NCBI RefSeq assembly: GCF_011684115.1
Contig: NZ_JAADJV010000003.1
Coordinates: forward strand, 434,001 to 498,000
DNA length: 64,000 bases
Source: Rahnella aceris
GTDB lineage: Bacteria; Pseudomonadota; Gammaproteobacteria; Enterobacterales; Enterobacteriaceae
Direction of reading: 5' to 3'
Part shown: positions 28,902 to 37,395 of the stretch, piece after piece
How the letters are laid out: each line of letters begins with the position of its first letter
Position numbering within the stretch: the first letter of the stretch is position 1
Notes under the pieces: generated by a model
Databases searched by the model: none
Seen by the model: only the letters and a program-made list of their open reading frames with translations
Told to the model about the DNA's origin: nothing
Program-made: the position numbers and the translations under genes

Positions 28902-29229
28902 GCTGATGCGCTCCTTTACCGGAAGACTTGTCGGAAGAATAGTCACGAAATACACGGGCAACGCGTATTCTGTAGAATGAAAAAATCGACTGTTTACCCT
29001 CTTTCTGCGCGGCCAGATGCATCAGATTCTGTTTCCACCCTGCCACCGACTCTTCATCTTCCCACCATGATAATGAAAGGATTTTTCCGGGCGTGGTCAG
29101 GCTCTGGAATCTCTCAATGGAAATAAATCCCGGCGTGTCCGATAACAATGGTTTCAGTTCTGCCGCCAGTTCAAGGTACCGCTCACGCGCTTCGGGTACT
29201 GCATCTGCCTCAAAAAGTACTGCGATCAT
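28894..29229 (-). CDS. antibiotic biosynthesis monooxygenase (ABM) domain protein
   Basis: 111 aa, ferredoxin-like ABM fold: MIAVLFEADAVPEARERYLE, then SLSWWEDEESVAGW and HLAAQ with the C-terminal YRIRVARVFRDYS. Such proteins oxidise quinone- or polyketide-type compounds or heme. GGGAG precedes the ATG. First gene of the three-gene operon; divergent from mesX. Confidence 0.82.
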   Translation of the reverse strand: MIAVLFEADAVPEARERYLELAAELKPLLSDTPGFISIERFQSLTTPGKILSLSWWEDEESVAGWKQNLMHLAAQKEGKQSIFSFYRIRVARVFRDYSSDKSSGKGAHQHV

Positions 29230-29368
29230 CGTTCTGCTCCCTCATGAATTTCGTTCAGCTTATTACCGGCAAAAATCAGATGCTTCGGTCAACACCGAAG
29301 TGTGTCTGTTCCCTGCGGGCAGGAACGGCATCCGGGGAGGCATGATCATGAATTTGTCTCATGTTCAG

Positions 29369-29381
29369 TGAATTTAAATCA
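29369..29381. promoter_or_regulatory. MetR-like site upstream of mesX
   Basis: TGAATTTAAATCA differs in one position from the MetR pattern TGAA-N5-TTCA. Suits methionine-linked control of mesXD but is a short motif. Confidence 0.35.
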
Positions 29382-29410
29382 CTTTTTTTCACTCAATGAC
29401 TCAGGCATAA

Positions 29411-29433
29411 AAGAGTCATCGCGATTCACTCTT
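29411..29433. promoter_or_regulatory. imperfect inverted repeat upstream of mesX
   Basis: AAGAGT-N11-ACTCTT with a central ATCGCGAT palindrome, 60 bp before the mesX start. A possible operator of unknown partner. Confidence 0.35.
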
Positions 29434-29493
29434 AAAAATACGAAAACGACTGAAATAACGTAGATTTTTCAGCAGCCGGGACACCTGATAACA

Positions 29494-30477
29494 ATGAATA
29501 AAAAACTGACATTTACCCTTAAAAGCATCCGTTTCGACGAGAATTATAACCCCTCGGAAAATACGCGTATTACCACCAATTTTGCCAATCTGGCAAGGGG
29601 TGAAAAACGCCAGGAAAACCTGCGCAACACCTTAGTGATGATCGATAATCGCTTCAATTCCCTGGCGAACTGGGATAATCCTAATAAAGACCGGTATTGT
29701 GTCGAACTCGATATTATTACTGCTCAGTTGAATATTGATGCTGAAGGCAAGGCCGACAGCTTCCCGGTGATTGAAATACTGAAAACAACTATCGTTGATA
29801 AAAAAACCCACCAACGCATTGCAGGCATTTTAGGAAATAACTTTTCCTCCTATGTGCGTGATTATGACTTTAGCGTTTTACTGCCAGAGCATAATAAGGA
29901 TCAACCTGAATTTAGCCTGCCGGATAATTTTGGCGAATTACATGGGAATATATTCAAACAATTTTTAAAATCAGAGACTTACAAAGATAATTTTACTAAA
30001 ACACCGGTTATCTGCCTGAGTGTTTCAAGTAAAAACACTTACTATCGCACGGGAAATAAACACCCTGTATTAGGCGTTGAATATCAGCAGGATGAACTCT
30101 CCCTGACTGATGAATATTTCGCAAAAATGGGATTACGGGCGCGGTATTTTATGCCTGAAAACAGCGTTGCGCCTCTGGCATTTTATTTTTCTGGCGATTT
30201 GCTCAGTGATTACACTAATCTTGAGCTTATCAGCACCATCAGCACGATGGAGACTTTTCAGAAGATTTATCGCCCTGAGATTTACAATGCTAATTCTGCG
30301 GCAGGATTGCAATATCAACCCAGCCTGAATTACCAGGATTATTCTTTAACCCGTATTGTTTATGACCGGGAAGAACGTAGCCATCTGGCTATTGAGCAGG
30401 GGAAGTTTACTGAAGAATGCTTCATCAAACCTTACCAAACTGTTCTTGAACAATGGTCTGCCCATTCCGCTCTCTGA
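29494..30477 (+). CDS. mesX: MesX (DUF1852), partner of folate-independent methionine synthase
   Basis: 327-aa DUF1852 protein: MNKKLTFTLKSIRFDENYNP start and LGVEYQQDELSLTDEYFAKMG middle. DUF1852 genes pair with the short MetE-like gene mesD and were shown in other bacteria to be needed for MesD activity. Composition is more AT-rich than neighbours, which hints at transfer. Followed after 31 bp by mesD. Confidence 0.85.
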   Translation: MNKKLTFTLKSIRFDENYNPSENTRITTNFANLARGEKRQENLRNTLVMIDNRFNSLANWDNPNKDRYCVELDIITAQLNIDAEGKADSFPVIEILKTTIVDKKTHQRIAGILGNNFSSYVRDYDFSVLLPEHNKDQPEFSLPDNFGELHGNIFKQFLKSETYKDNFTKTPVICLSVSSKNTYYRTGNKHPVLGVEYQQDELSLTDEYFAKMGLRARYFMPENSVAPLAFYFSGDLLSDYTNLELISTISTMETFQKIYRPEIYNANSAAGLQYQPSLNYQDYSLTRIVYDREERSHLAIEQGKFTEECFIKPYQTVLEQWSAHSAL

Positions 30478-30508
30478 TTAACCATAAAAAATATAAGGTC
30501 ACCTGTGT

Positions 30509-31540
30509 ATGAAAAAATTATTACCGACATCGACTGCGGGCAGTTTGCCTAAACCTTCGTGGCTGGCACAACCTGAGGTGCTCTGGTCCCCGTGGAAATT
30601 GCAAGATCAGGAATTAATTGACGGCAAAAAAGATGCCCTGCGTTTGTGTCTGGAAGATCAACAGCAGGCTGGTATCGATATTGTCAGTGACGGCGAGCAA
30701 ACGCGTCAGCATTTTGTCACAACCTTTATTGAGCATCTCGAGGGCGTTGATTTCGAGAAACGTGAGACGGTTAAGATCCGTAATCGCTATGAAGCGAGTG
30801 TGCCGACAGTTGTTGGCCCGGTGAGTCGCAAAAAGGCCGTTTTTGTTGAAGATGCGAAGTTTTTGCGCCAGCAAACCACACAACCGATCAAATGGGCTCT
30901 TCCGGGGCCGATGACGATGATCGATACGCTTTATGACAACCACTATAAAAGTCGCGAGAAACTCGCCTGGGAATTTGCCAAAATTCTCAATGAAGAAGCC
31001 AAAGAATTAGAGGCTGCTGGCGTCGATATCATCCAGTTTGACGAACCGGCCTTTAACGTGTTCTTTGATGAAGTGAATGACTGGGGCATTGCCACGTTAG
31101 AAAGAGCCATCGAAGGGCTGAAATGTGAAACGGCTGTGCACATTTGCTACGGCTATGGCATCAAAGCCAATACCGACTGGAAAAAAACGCTGGGCACAGA
31201 GTGGAGACAATACGAAGAGATTTTCCCCAAACTGCAAAAATCTAATATCGATATCATTTCACTGGAATGTCATCACTCGCATGTTCCGATGGAACTGATG
31301 GAGCTTATCCGCGGTAAAAAGGTGATGGTGGGTGCCATAGACGTGGCGACCAATACCATTGAAACCCCGGAAGAAGTCGCCGCAACGCTGCGTAAAGCGC
31401 TGCAGTTTGTAGACGCCGATAAACTCTATCCTTGCACCAACTGCGGCATGATTCCTTTACCCCGTAGCGTCGCCAGAGGCAAGCTGGATGCATTAAGTGC
31501 AGGCGCAGAAATTGTCCGCAAAGAACTGCTGGCTAAATAA
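30509..31540 (+). CDS. mesD: MesD, core (folate-independent) methionine synthase
   Basis: 343-aa protein homologous to the C-terminal catalytic domain of MetE, lacking the N-terminal folate-tail domain. Zinc-ligand positions match MetE: His211 and Cys213 (HIC), acidic residues near 236, and Cys312 in the NCGMIPLP motif; FDEP at 177-180 lies in the active site. With MesX it methylates homocysteine using a non-folate donor not yet defined. AAGGT precedes the ATG. Confidence 0.88.
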   Translation: MKKLLPTSTAGSLPKPSWLAQPEVLWSPWKLQDQELIDGKKDALRLCLEDQQQAGIDIVSDGEQTRQHFVTTFIEHLEGVDFEKRETVKIRNRYEASVPTVVGPVSRKKAVFVEDAKFLRQQTTQPIKWALPGPMTMIDTLYDNHYKSREKLAWEFAKILNEEAKELEAAGVDIIQFDEPAFNVFFDEVNDWGIATLERAIEGLKCETAVHICYGYGIKANTDWKKTLGTEWRQYEEIFPKLQKSNIDIISLECHHSHVPMELMELIRGKKVMVGAIDVATNTIETPEEVAATLRKALQFVDADKLYPCTNCGMIPLPRSVARGKLDALSAGAEIVRKELLAK

Positions 31541-31725
31541 CGTCGCCAAATAGCCGATCACTTAAAAAGAATTTTGTCTGGGTTGCGCGATCATTTCGAT
31601 CGCCAACTATCCGGAAACCCGCCTGAGGTGTAAGCAGCCCCGTTTTACGCCTGTTTGTTGTTTTGCCCGTGCGCTTTTTTACCCCTGTCACGGACGAAAC
31701 TATTCCGATAAATCGCGTAGCCGCG

Positions 31726-32286
31726 TTATGCCTTATAAGGCTGCGCGGCAATATCAATATCGATGTTAATCGTGTCACCGACCAACGACAGCAGACTGTC
31801 CATCGCGAAAGCAGAGCGGGAAATCGCCGTGTGTGCGTGCAGAATCAGGGACTTCGCGCTGGCGTCATTCATAACAGCATCCAGCACAACCGGTCTTTGG
31901 ATATTTTTGATAGTCAGCATGCCAAAAATCTTAAATTGCCCATTTCCCGACTGCGTGACTTTTTGACTGGTGAACGTGACCCAGGGATAACGGTTTTCAT
32001 CAAAGAACATACTGCTCTTTAACTGATGCGTCAGCAGCAGGTTCGAAGCCTCCAGCGAGGAAACCGGAATTCTGACATCTATATGATTCTGCATGTTTTG
32101 CTGATGATCTAAAAAAGCATCGCCGGATACCTGCGATAAATTCGCCTGCGAGGGATGTGTGCTGAGCATGACCCACGACAACGTAATGGTTGTGCGATCT
32201 GCGTTGATAACATAATGCTCCGGGGTGCCGGAGAAAGACAAAGATGCATAACTCATTGATAAAATAAATAAAAACACTCGCAGCAT
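31726..32286 (-). CDS. YceI-family periplasmic protein
   Basis: 186 aa. Signal peptide with cleavage near residue 19 (SFSG), then the YceI lipocalin-like beta-barrel: HYVINADRTTITLSWV, ...FGMLTIKNIQRPVVLDA... YceI proteins bind polyisoprenoid-like lipids in the periplasm; role in this organism unknown. Stands alone, with no operon partners visible. Confidence 0.85.
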   Translation of the reverse strand: MLRVFLFILSMSYASLSFSGTPEHYVINADRTTITLSWVMLSTHPSQANLSQVSGDAFLDHQQNMQNHIDVRIPVSSLEASNLLLTHQLKSSMFFDENRYPWVTFTSQKVTQSGNGQFKIFGMLTIKNIQRPVVLDAVMNDASAKSLILHAHTAISRSAFAMDSLLSLVGDTINIDIDIAAQPYKA

Positions 32287-32355
32287 GAGGGGTTCTCCAG
32301 AGGTTGACTCTGAGTAAACGTTTCAGCTGTTGTTTCTATTCGGTTGAAATCAGTA

Positions 32356-33504
32356 TTAAGGCAAAAGCAGTGATGCACTGAGCATATCCTGCCCCGCCCC
32401 CATCAAATCCGAACGGAGCGCTTCCACCACTTCAGGGTCGAGCCCACCGCGCGCTGCGGTCTCCTGCATTATGATGAGGCTTTTTTCCGGCGAATATGCC
32501 GGTTTGTAACAACGGGCTTCACGCAGCGCGGCATAGCAGTCGGCGACCGAAATAATGCGCGGCCCGAGATCGAGCTGTGCACCGCGCAGATGGAAGGGAT
32601 ATCCCTTGCCGTCCGGCCGTTCATGATGAAAGCTGGCCATCCGGGCGATGTCCTGCATGCCGGCAATCCGCGAAAGAATTTTCCAGGTGAACTGCGGGTG
32701 TATATGGATCTGGCGGCGTTCGAAATCCGTCAGAGGCTGCGCTTTGGTGAGCAAGGCGGCGGGGACAACCAGTTTACCTAAATCATGCAGCAAACCGGCG
32801 ACGCGGATCCGCGCGACACCTTTTTTAGAAAACCCGTACATTTGCGCAAGCCTGGCGGCGATACCTGCCACCACAACAGAATGTTGTGCGGCTGAACGGC
32901 AATGCAGGTCAATGACGACAGCCAGCAGGGCAGACAGTTGCGTCATTTCCTTGTCACTTAACACACGGTCAGCAAAGGGTGAAAAGGACGCGGCTGTACT
33001 GATAAGCGTGGCGGAGGCGAATTCCGTCCAGAATTCCTTTTCCAGTCCAAGCTCGCGTAACGCCAGCATGTCGTCGAGCAGGTAACGGGATCCGATGGAA
33101 TCACACAGGGTTTCGACCGCGCGCACCGGATAATGACCGCGTGGAAATTCATGCAATGCCAGTAAATCCAGATTATCGGCCAGATCCAGCAGGCGGTTTT
33201 CTGAATGCTGCCGGCCTCTTGCGACGATCAGACCCGCGCTGTCGGCCAGTAACGGGATATCCGCAAGTTGGCTGGCGCAATCGTGCGGAGCATGTGCCCC
33301 CCTGCTGATATCACGTAAAAGTGCAGCAATGAACAACCGCTTTTGTGCCAACAGACTGAACTGGCGCTGACGGGCAATATTCATCACGATATAAGCACGC
33401 CGCACACCACGATGTCCGTTTTCAGGGCTTAACAAGTCCAGCGCAGAAGAAAATCCGATAAGAAAATCCGTAAAGGTAACGTCCACGTAACCACTCCCAC
33501 TCAT
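32356..33504 (-). CDS. HD-GYP domain protein, probable cyclic-di-GMP phosphodiesterase
   Basis: 382 aa. The C-terminal half holds an intact HD-GYP core: His208, His240-Asp241 with Lys244 (HDLGK), His269 and HHERPDGKGYP at 293-303. The following ADCYAALREARCYK is a variant of the usual DxYDALTSxRPY. The N-terminal 100 residues look like a second, degenerate HD domain (HRGVRRAYIV near 31-40 and LLRDISRG near 62-69). No transmembrane or receiver domain; likely cytosolic. Confidence 0.85.
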   Translation of the reverse strand: MSGSGYVDVTFTDFLIGFSSALDLLSPENGHRGVRRAYIVMNIARQRQFSLLAQKRLFIAALLRDISRGAHAPHDCASQLADIPLLADSAGLIVARGRQHSENRLLDLADNLDLLALHEFPRGHYPVRAVETLCDSIGSRYLLDDMLALRELGLEKEFWTEFASATLISTAASFSPFADRVLSDKEMTQLSALLAVVIDLHCRSAAQHSVVVAGIAARLAQMYGFSKKGVARIRVAGLLHDLGKLVVPAALLTKAQPLTDFERRQIHIHPQFTWKILSRIAGMQDIARMASFHHERPDGKGYPFHLRGAQLDLGPRIISVADCYAALREARCYKPAYSPEKSLIIMQETAARGGLDPEVVEALRSDLMGAGQDMLSASLLLP

Positions 33505-33761
33505 TCAACAATGCGAGAAGGAAACCGGATTTCGGGATGACAGACAATTTAATTGCCCAAAGTGGGTATATATAGGTTTTTATTCCTTAATGGTATCTTT
33601 AACAGATATAATAATTGGCTTTTTTCCCTATACTGGCTGAAGTTTTTACCTATACCTTTCACAGATTCTGATCGCGGAATGTAGACTGTATAATATTAAT
33701 CTTAGCGGTGTGTAAATCCGAACGGGTTTGATGTGGCTTTACTTATTACTGTCAGGATCAG

Positions 33762-34544
33762 ATGAAGTATCTCATTGATAACGAAATAGAATTCAACTCA
33801 GACGATGGTACATTGCACTATCCTGCCAGCCAGGACGTGATCAAACTGACACTCCCGGCCGCACGGTTGCTGGAAGAATTTCTTTCATCTGAAGGGCGTG
33901 ATCTGACGCGGGAATATCTGCTGGAAACAGTCTGGGACAAGCACGGCCTGCATGCTTCCGGCAATAATCTTAACCAGTACGTCAGTATTGTCCGCCGCAA
34001 TCTGGCGCTGTTTGAATGCCACGAACTCATTATTACCCTCCCCAAAGTCGGTTTTAAACTGAATCCGGCGGTCAGTGTGCAACGCCTTGAAGCGCCACCG
34101 CCTGCCGGGCAGGCACCGGCCTCCCCGCCTCCGCTCAGGGTGCAAACACCCGATTCAGTTTCTGCTCCGGTTAAACCTGCACGGCGTGCTCTTTTTATTC
34201 TGCTCTGCCTGCTGGTTCTGGTTAGCCTGTCTTTCGGCGCGTGGAAATACGACGACGCCACCAACGGAATGACCGAAATAAAACAGCCCGACACCGGCTG
34301 CGATATTATTTTCCTTAAAGATATTTCGGACGATGCCAAAACTGCGGTGCTGGAACGGGTCAGTCACACACTAAAAACCAATAATCTGACGTGCAACAAA
34401 ACCAACGTGCTCATTTATAACAGTGAATTATCCTATTCATCTCAAAACAACGCCCGAACACTGCTGTCCTTATGCACTCTTGGTAATAATAATGAGATTA
34501 TTTCGTGTGATAACTTCTATCACTATAAGTGGATCAAACCATGA
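33762..34544 (+). CDS. MarT/ToxR-like membrane-anchored regulator
   Basis: 260 aa. N-terminal OmpR-type winged helix (about 30-105) with LTREYLLETVWDKHG and NNLNQYVSIVRRNL, then a proline-rich linker, a transmembrane helix at 142-160 (RALFILLCLLVLVSLSFGAW) and a periplasmic domain with several Cys. This is the ToxR/CadC/MarT build. It is coupled by ATGA to a FidL-like gene, as marT and fidL are neighbours in Salmonella SPI-3. Likely controls the nearby envelope gene yfaZ-like, inferred. Confidence 0.82.
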   Translation: MKYLIDNEIEFNSDDGTLHYPASQDVIKLTLPAARLLEEFLSSEGRDLTREYLLETVWDKHGLHASGNNLNQYVSIVRRNLALFECHELIITLPKVGFKLNPAVSVQRLEAPPPAGQAPASPPPLRVQTPDSVSAPVKPARRALFILLCLLVLVSLSFGAWKYDDATNGMTEIKQPDTGCDIIFLKDISDDAKTAVLERVSHTLKTNNLTCNKTNVLIYNSELSYSSQNNARTLLSLCTLGNNNEIISCDNFYHYKWIKP

Positions 34545-35032
34545 TCATGTTTAAAAAGAAGTGGTTCTATGCCACCGTCGCAACTGTTTGCGTCATCGCA
34601 GCAACCGTTCTTTATTTATGGCCATCCAAAGATATTCCTACCTTAAAATGTAAAGCCTTCGGTAAAGTGAATATGGATATTGAGCAGGGGCAACTGGTTT
34701 TTTCTATTGTTGAAAGCCTGCAATTTTACGATAAAGACAAAGGTATTATTCAGTACGAAGGCTATGTAAAGTCGGCCAAAGCCAGTACCTATCTTGAGCG
34801 TACCGTCTATCTCAGTCATGGTGTCAAAGTGGATAATAAAACCTATCATTTCACCATTGACAAAGTGACGCCGTCACCTTTGGATAACACGCCAGATGCT
34901 GATTTCGACCAGATGTGGCTGGAAAACACGGGCGATAATGCCTCACTCAACATTGGTGTTAAGAAGATACGGGACCAGGCGTATGTAGTAAGCAGTACCT
35001 ATTCCCCGCAATTTGTTTGTGTCGCGTACTGA
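34541..35032 (+). CDS. FidL-like inner-membrane protein
   Basis: 163 aa. One N-terminal membrane segment (about 8-26) and a periplasmic domain with two cysteines. Start at 34541 overlaps the regulator stop as ATGA; a few N-terminal Met residues leave the exact start open. Probably modulates the MarT-like regulator in the manner of ToxS-type accessory proteins; this is inference from pairing. Confidence 0.72.
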   Translation: MIMFKKKWFYATVATVCVIAATVLYLWPSKDIPTLKCKAFGKVNMDIEQGQLVFSIVESLQFYDKDKGIIQYEGYVKSAKASTYLERTVYLSHGVKVDNKTYHFTIDKVTPSPLDNTPDADFDQMWLENTGDNASLNIGVKKIRDQAYVVSSTYSPQFVCVAY

Positions 35033-35231
35033 ACACGCCCGCATTCTTCAGGTTATTCATCTTTAATAAAATTAAAATTAAGAATAAAAACCTATTTATG
35101 TTGCAATCTGACATATAAATTGATGACGATGGCCGGAAGAGTGTTTTATAGCCACTCACTGACGGGTATCCGTCTGGCGGCAGAGTGGCAAAGACTGCTC
35201 AGCGCCGATCACTTAAAAAATAGGTAAACAA

Positions 35232-35798
35232 ATGCGTACTAACACAATCAAACTGACTGTCGCTGGCAGTGCCATTGCGGTATTTATGGCTTTCTCTGGC
35301 CAGACTCAGGCTGTTGAACTGGGTGCAAAAGCGGGCACAAATTTCACTGAACTGAACGCCGGTATGGGCCGTCAGACATCCGGTCTTTATGTCGAGGGTA
35401 ACTGGGCGAAGAATACTCAAAATGGCCGCCAGATTGGTGGCGTGAGCACCGGTTTTAATATTCCGGCAGGCCCGGCAATGATTAATCTCGGCGCGAAAGC
35501 GCTTTATATGCAGGGTTCTACTTCTGATAATGAAGGCGTGGCATTTCCCGTCGGCGGCGGTATTACCGTCCCCTTCACCGACAGTCTGGCATTTTATGCA
35601 GAGGGTTATGCAGCACCTGATGCATTAAGCAATCGTGTAAAATCTTATTCCGAAGCCGATGCCGGATTTAGCTGGATCCCGGTCGCACCATTAAAAGTAA
35701 AAGCCGGTTACCGCTATGTTGGCCTTGACGGCACTGCGGGAAATCCTAATGAACGCATTATTGATGGTGCGTATTTAGGCGCAGAGATGGATTTCTGA
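35232..35798 (+). CDS. YfaZ-family outer-membrane protein
   Basis: 188 aa with a signal peptide ending near residue 27 (GQTQA), alternating beta-strand pattern and a terminal Phe, typical of small outer-membrane barrels. YfaZ proteins are of unclear function. It follows the MarT/FidL-like pair by 199 bp of AT-rich sequence and may be its target. Confidence 0.8.
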   Translation: MRTNTIKLTVAGSAIAVFMAFSGQTQAVELGAKAGTNFTELNAGMGRQTSGLYVEGNWAKNTQNGRQIGGVSTGFNIPAGPAMINLGAKALYMQGSTSDNEGVAFPVGGGITVPFTDSLAFYAEGYAAPDALSNRVKSYSEADAGFSWIPVAPLKVKAGYRYVGLDGTAGNPNERIIDGAYLGAEMDF

Positions 35799-35820
35799 TT
35801 TAACGTTTAATGTGCTGCAA

Positions 35821-35856
35821 AGAGTGCACATTGCATTGACCCGGAATGTGCACTCT
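35821..35856 (+). terminator. hairpin after the YfaZ-like gene
   Basis: Perfect 12-bp stem AGAGTGCACATT/AATGTGCACTCT, 12-base loop; CCTGTTATTTTT follows. A terminator, possibly also serving the convergent msrA. Confidence 0.7.
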
Positions 35857-35890
35857 CCTGTTATTTTTCAGGGCTGAAAAAATAAATCCG

Positions 35891-36619
35891 TTATTGTTTC
35901 ACCAGTACCGGCTGTTCACGATATTCCGCCGGGAAATACTGCTTCAAATCTTTAATCTTCGGCAGATCGTTCACCACAATATACGGATAGTCCGGGTTAT
36001 CGTTTAAAAAGTTCTGGTGATAAGCCTCAGCCGGATAAAAGTGCGCATTGCTTTCAACTTTGGTGACCAGCGGTTCGCTGTAACTGTGGCTGGCATTAAG
36101 CTGGGCGATGTACGCGTTCGCCACTTCCGCCTGCGCAGCGTTCATAGGAAAGACTGCTGACCGGTACTGACTGCCGGTATCCGGCCCCTGACGGTTTAAC
36201 TCTGTCGGGTTATGCCCTACCGAGAAGAAGATGTGCAACAGTTCGCCATACGTTACTTGTGTCGGGTCGAAGGTCACTTTCACCGATTCCGCATGACCGG
36301 TCTCGCCGGTACTGACCTGCTCGTAACTGGCCGTTTGCGCCACACCGCCAGCATAACCGGACACCGCGCTGGTCACGCCTTTTACATGCTGAAACACCCC
36401 CTGAATCCCCCAGAAACAGCCACCGGCAAACAGCGCGGTTTCGCTGTGTGCAGTGCCTGCTGGCTCATCTTTTGCCGGTGCCGGGATCACGACCGCCGGT
36501 TCAGCGCCCCCGCCCCATGACCAGGCATTATTTTCGAACACGAACGCAGACGCCAGCATCAGCCCGGCGATCAGGCTGTAGTGGCGAAAGTTACGCCGGT
36601 TTTTCGATGCAATTTTCAT
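35891..36619 (-). CDS. msrA: peptide-methionine (S)-S-oxide reductase, exported
   Basis: 242 aa. An N-terminal hydrophobic segment (about 13-30) and a linker precede the catalytic domain. Catalytic GCFWG motif near residue 68. The start ATG at 36619 with AGGAAA upstream is preferred over the upstream TTG. Reduces S-sulfoxides of methionine in envelope proteins. Lies 18 bp downstream of msrB on the same strand. Confidence 0.9.
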   Translation of the reverse strand: MKIASKNRRNFRHYSLIAGLMLASAFVFENNAWSWGGGAEPAVVIPAPAKDEPAGTAHSETALFAGGCFWGIQGVFQHVKGVTSAVSGYAGGVAQTASYEQVSTGETGHAESVKVTFDPTQVTYGELLHIFFSVGHNPTELNRQGPDTGSQYRSAVFPMNAAQAEVANAYIAQLNASHSYSEPLVTKVESNAHFYPAEAYHQNFLNDNPDYPYIVVNDLPKIKDLKQYFPAEYREQPVLVKQ

Positions 36620-36637
36620 AGTCAATTTCCTGACAGA

Positions 36638-37144
36638 TTAAGCTTGAGGGGTGAACGTCATGGCCAGCCCGTTCATGCAATAACGCAGACCGGTCGGCTG
36701 CGGACCGTCATCAAACACATGTCCCAGATGGCCGCCACACCGGCGGCAATGCACTTCATCGCGCACCATACCCAGCGAGGTGTCCCGGCTGGTTTGCGCC
36801 GCATCGGCAAGAGGTTGCCAGAAACTCGGCCAGCCGGTATGGCTGTCGAATTTGGTCGCTGAAGAGAAAAGAGCAAGGTTGCAGCCTGCGCAGGCAAACT
36901 CGCCCGCACGATGTTCGTTGTTTAACGGACTGGAATAAGGACGTTCGGTGCCTGCTTCGCGCAAAATACGGTACTGATCATCGCTGAGGCGCTGATGCCA
37001 CTGGGCATCCGTCAGCATGATTTCGAATTTCGCAGGTTTTACCTGCGCGCCGGCATTGCGGGAAAACAGTGACGGGACCAGCCCCATCATGGCCGCGGCA
37101 GATACCGCGCCACTGCCCAGCAGGAAATTACGTCTGTTAATCAT
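36638..37144 (-). CDS. msrB: peptide-methionine (R)-S-oxide reductase, Tat-exported
   Basis: 168 aa. The N terminus MINRRNFLLGSGAVSAAAMM is a twin-arginine signal. Zinc cysteine pairs CAGC and CRRC and the catalytic-type RYCMNG near the end are present. The start at 37144 fits the Tat signal; the ORF extends 33 bp further upstream. Forms an operon with msrA to repair envelope methionines. Confidence 0.9.
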   Translation of the reverse strand: MINRRNFLLGSGAVSAAAMMGLVPSLFSRNAGAQVKPAKFEIMLTDAQWHQRLSDDQYRILREAGTERPYSSPLNNEHRAGEFACAGCNLALFSSATKFDSHTGWPSFWQPLADAAQTSRDTSLGMVRDEVHCRRCGGHLGHVFDDGPQPTGLRYCMNGLAMTFTPQA

Positions 37145-37253
37145 TTTTGCCACCGATCCGGTTGCTGTCGATGGCATCAGATTACAAGGGGAGGGATTAC
37201 GGAATCCTCGCGGAGAGTTAACGGTTTTGTGATAAATGGGGGGATTGTTTTAA

Positions 37254-37294
37254 CTCCCTCCCCTGCGAAGGGGAGGGTTGGGGTGGGGTATTAA
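37254..37294 (-). repeat. dispersed REP-like palindromic repeat, type A (reverse)
   Basis: Reverse copy of the element at 3715-3755, reaching the TTAATACCCC lead on the opposite strand. Confidence 0.75.
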
Positions 37295-37329
37295 GGTCAA
37301 AAACTAAGGTCAGAGTGTATACGAAGATG

Positions 37330-37395
37330 GGGGTTGTCTGCTAAACCCCCTCCCCGCCTCCCCGCCTCCCCCTTCGCAGGGGGAGGAGCAGGTCA
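37330..37395 (+). repeat. dispersed REP-like palindromic repeat, type B (forward)
   Basis: Forward copy of the type B unit at 3805-3850 with a short internal duplication of CCCCGCCT. A and B units lie close together here as at 3715-3850, but in the opposite relative orientation. It overlaps the 3' end of the GH31 gene. Confidence 0.7.
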
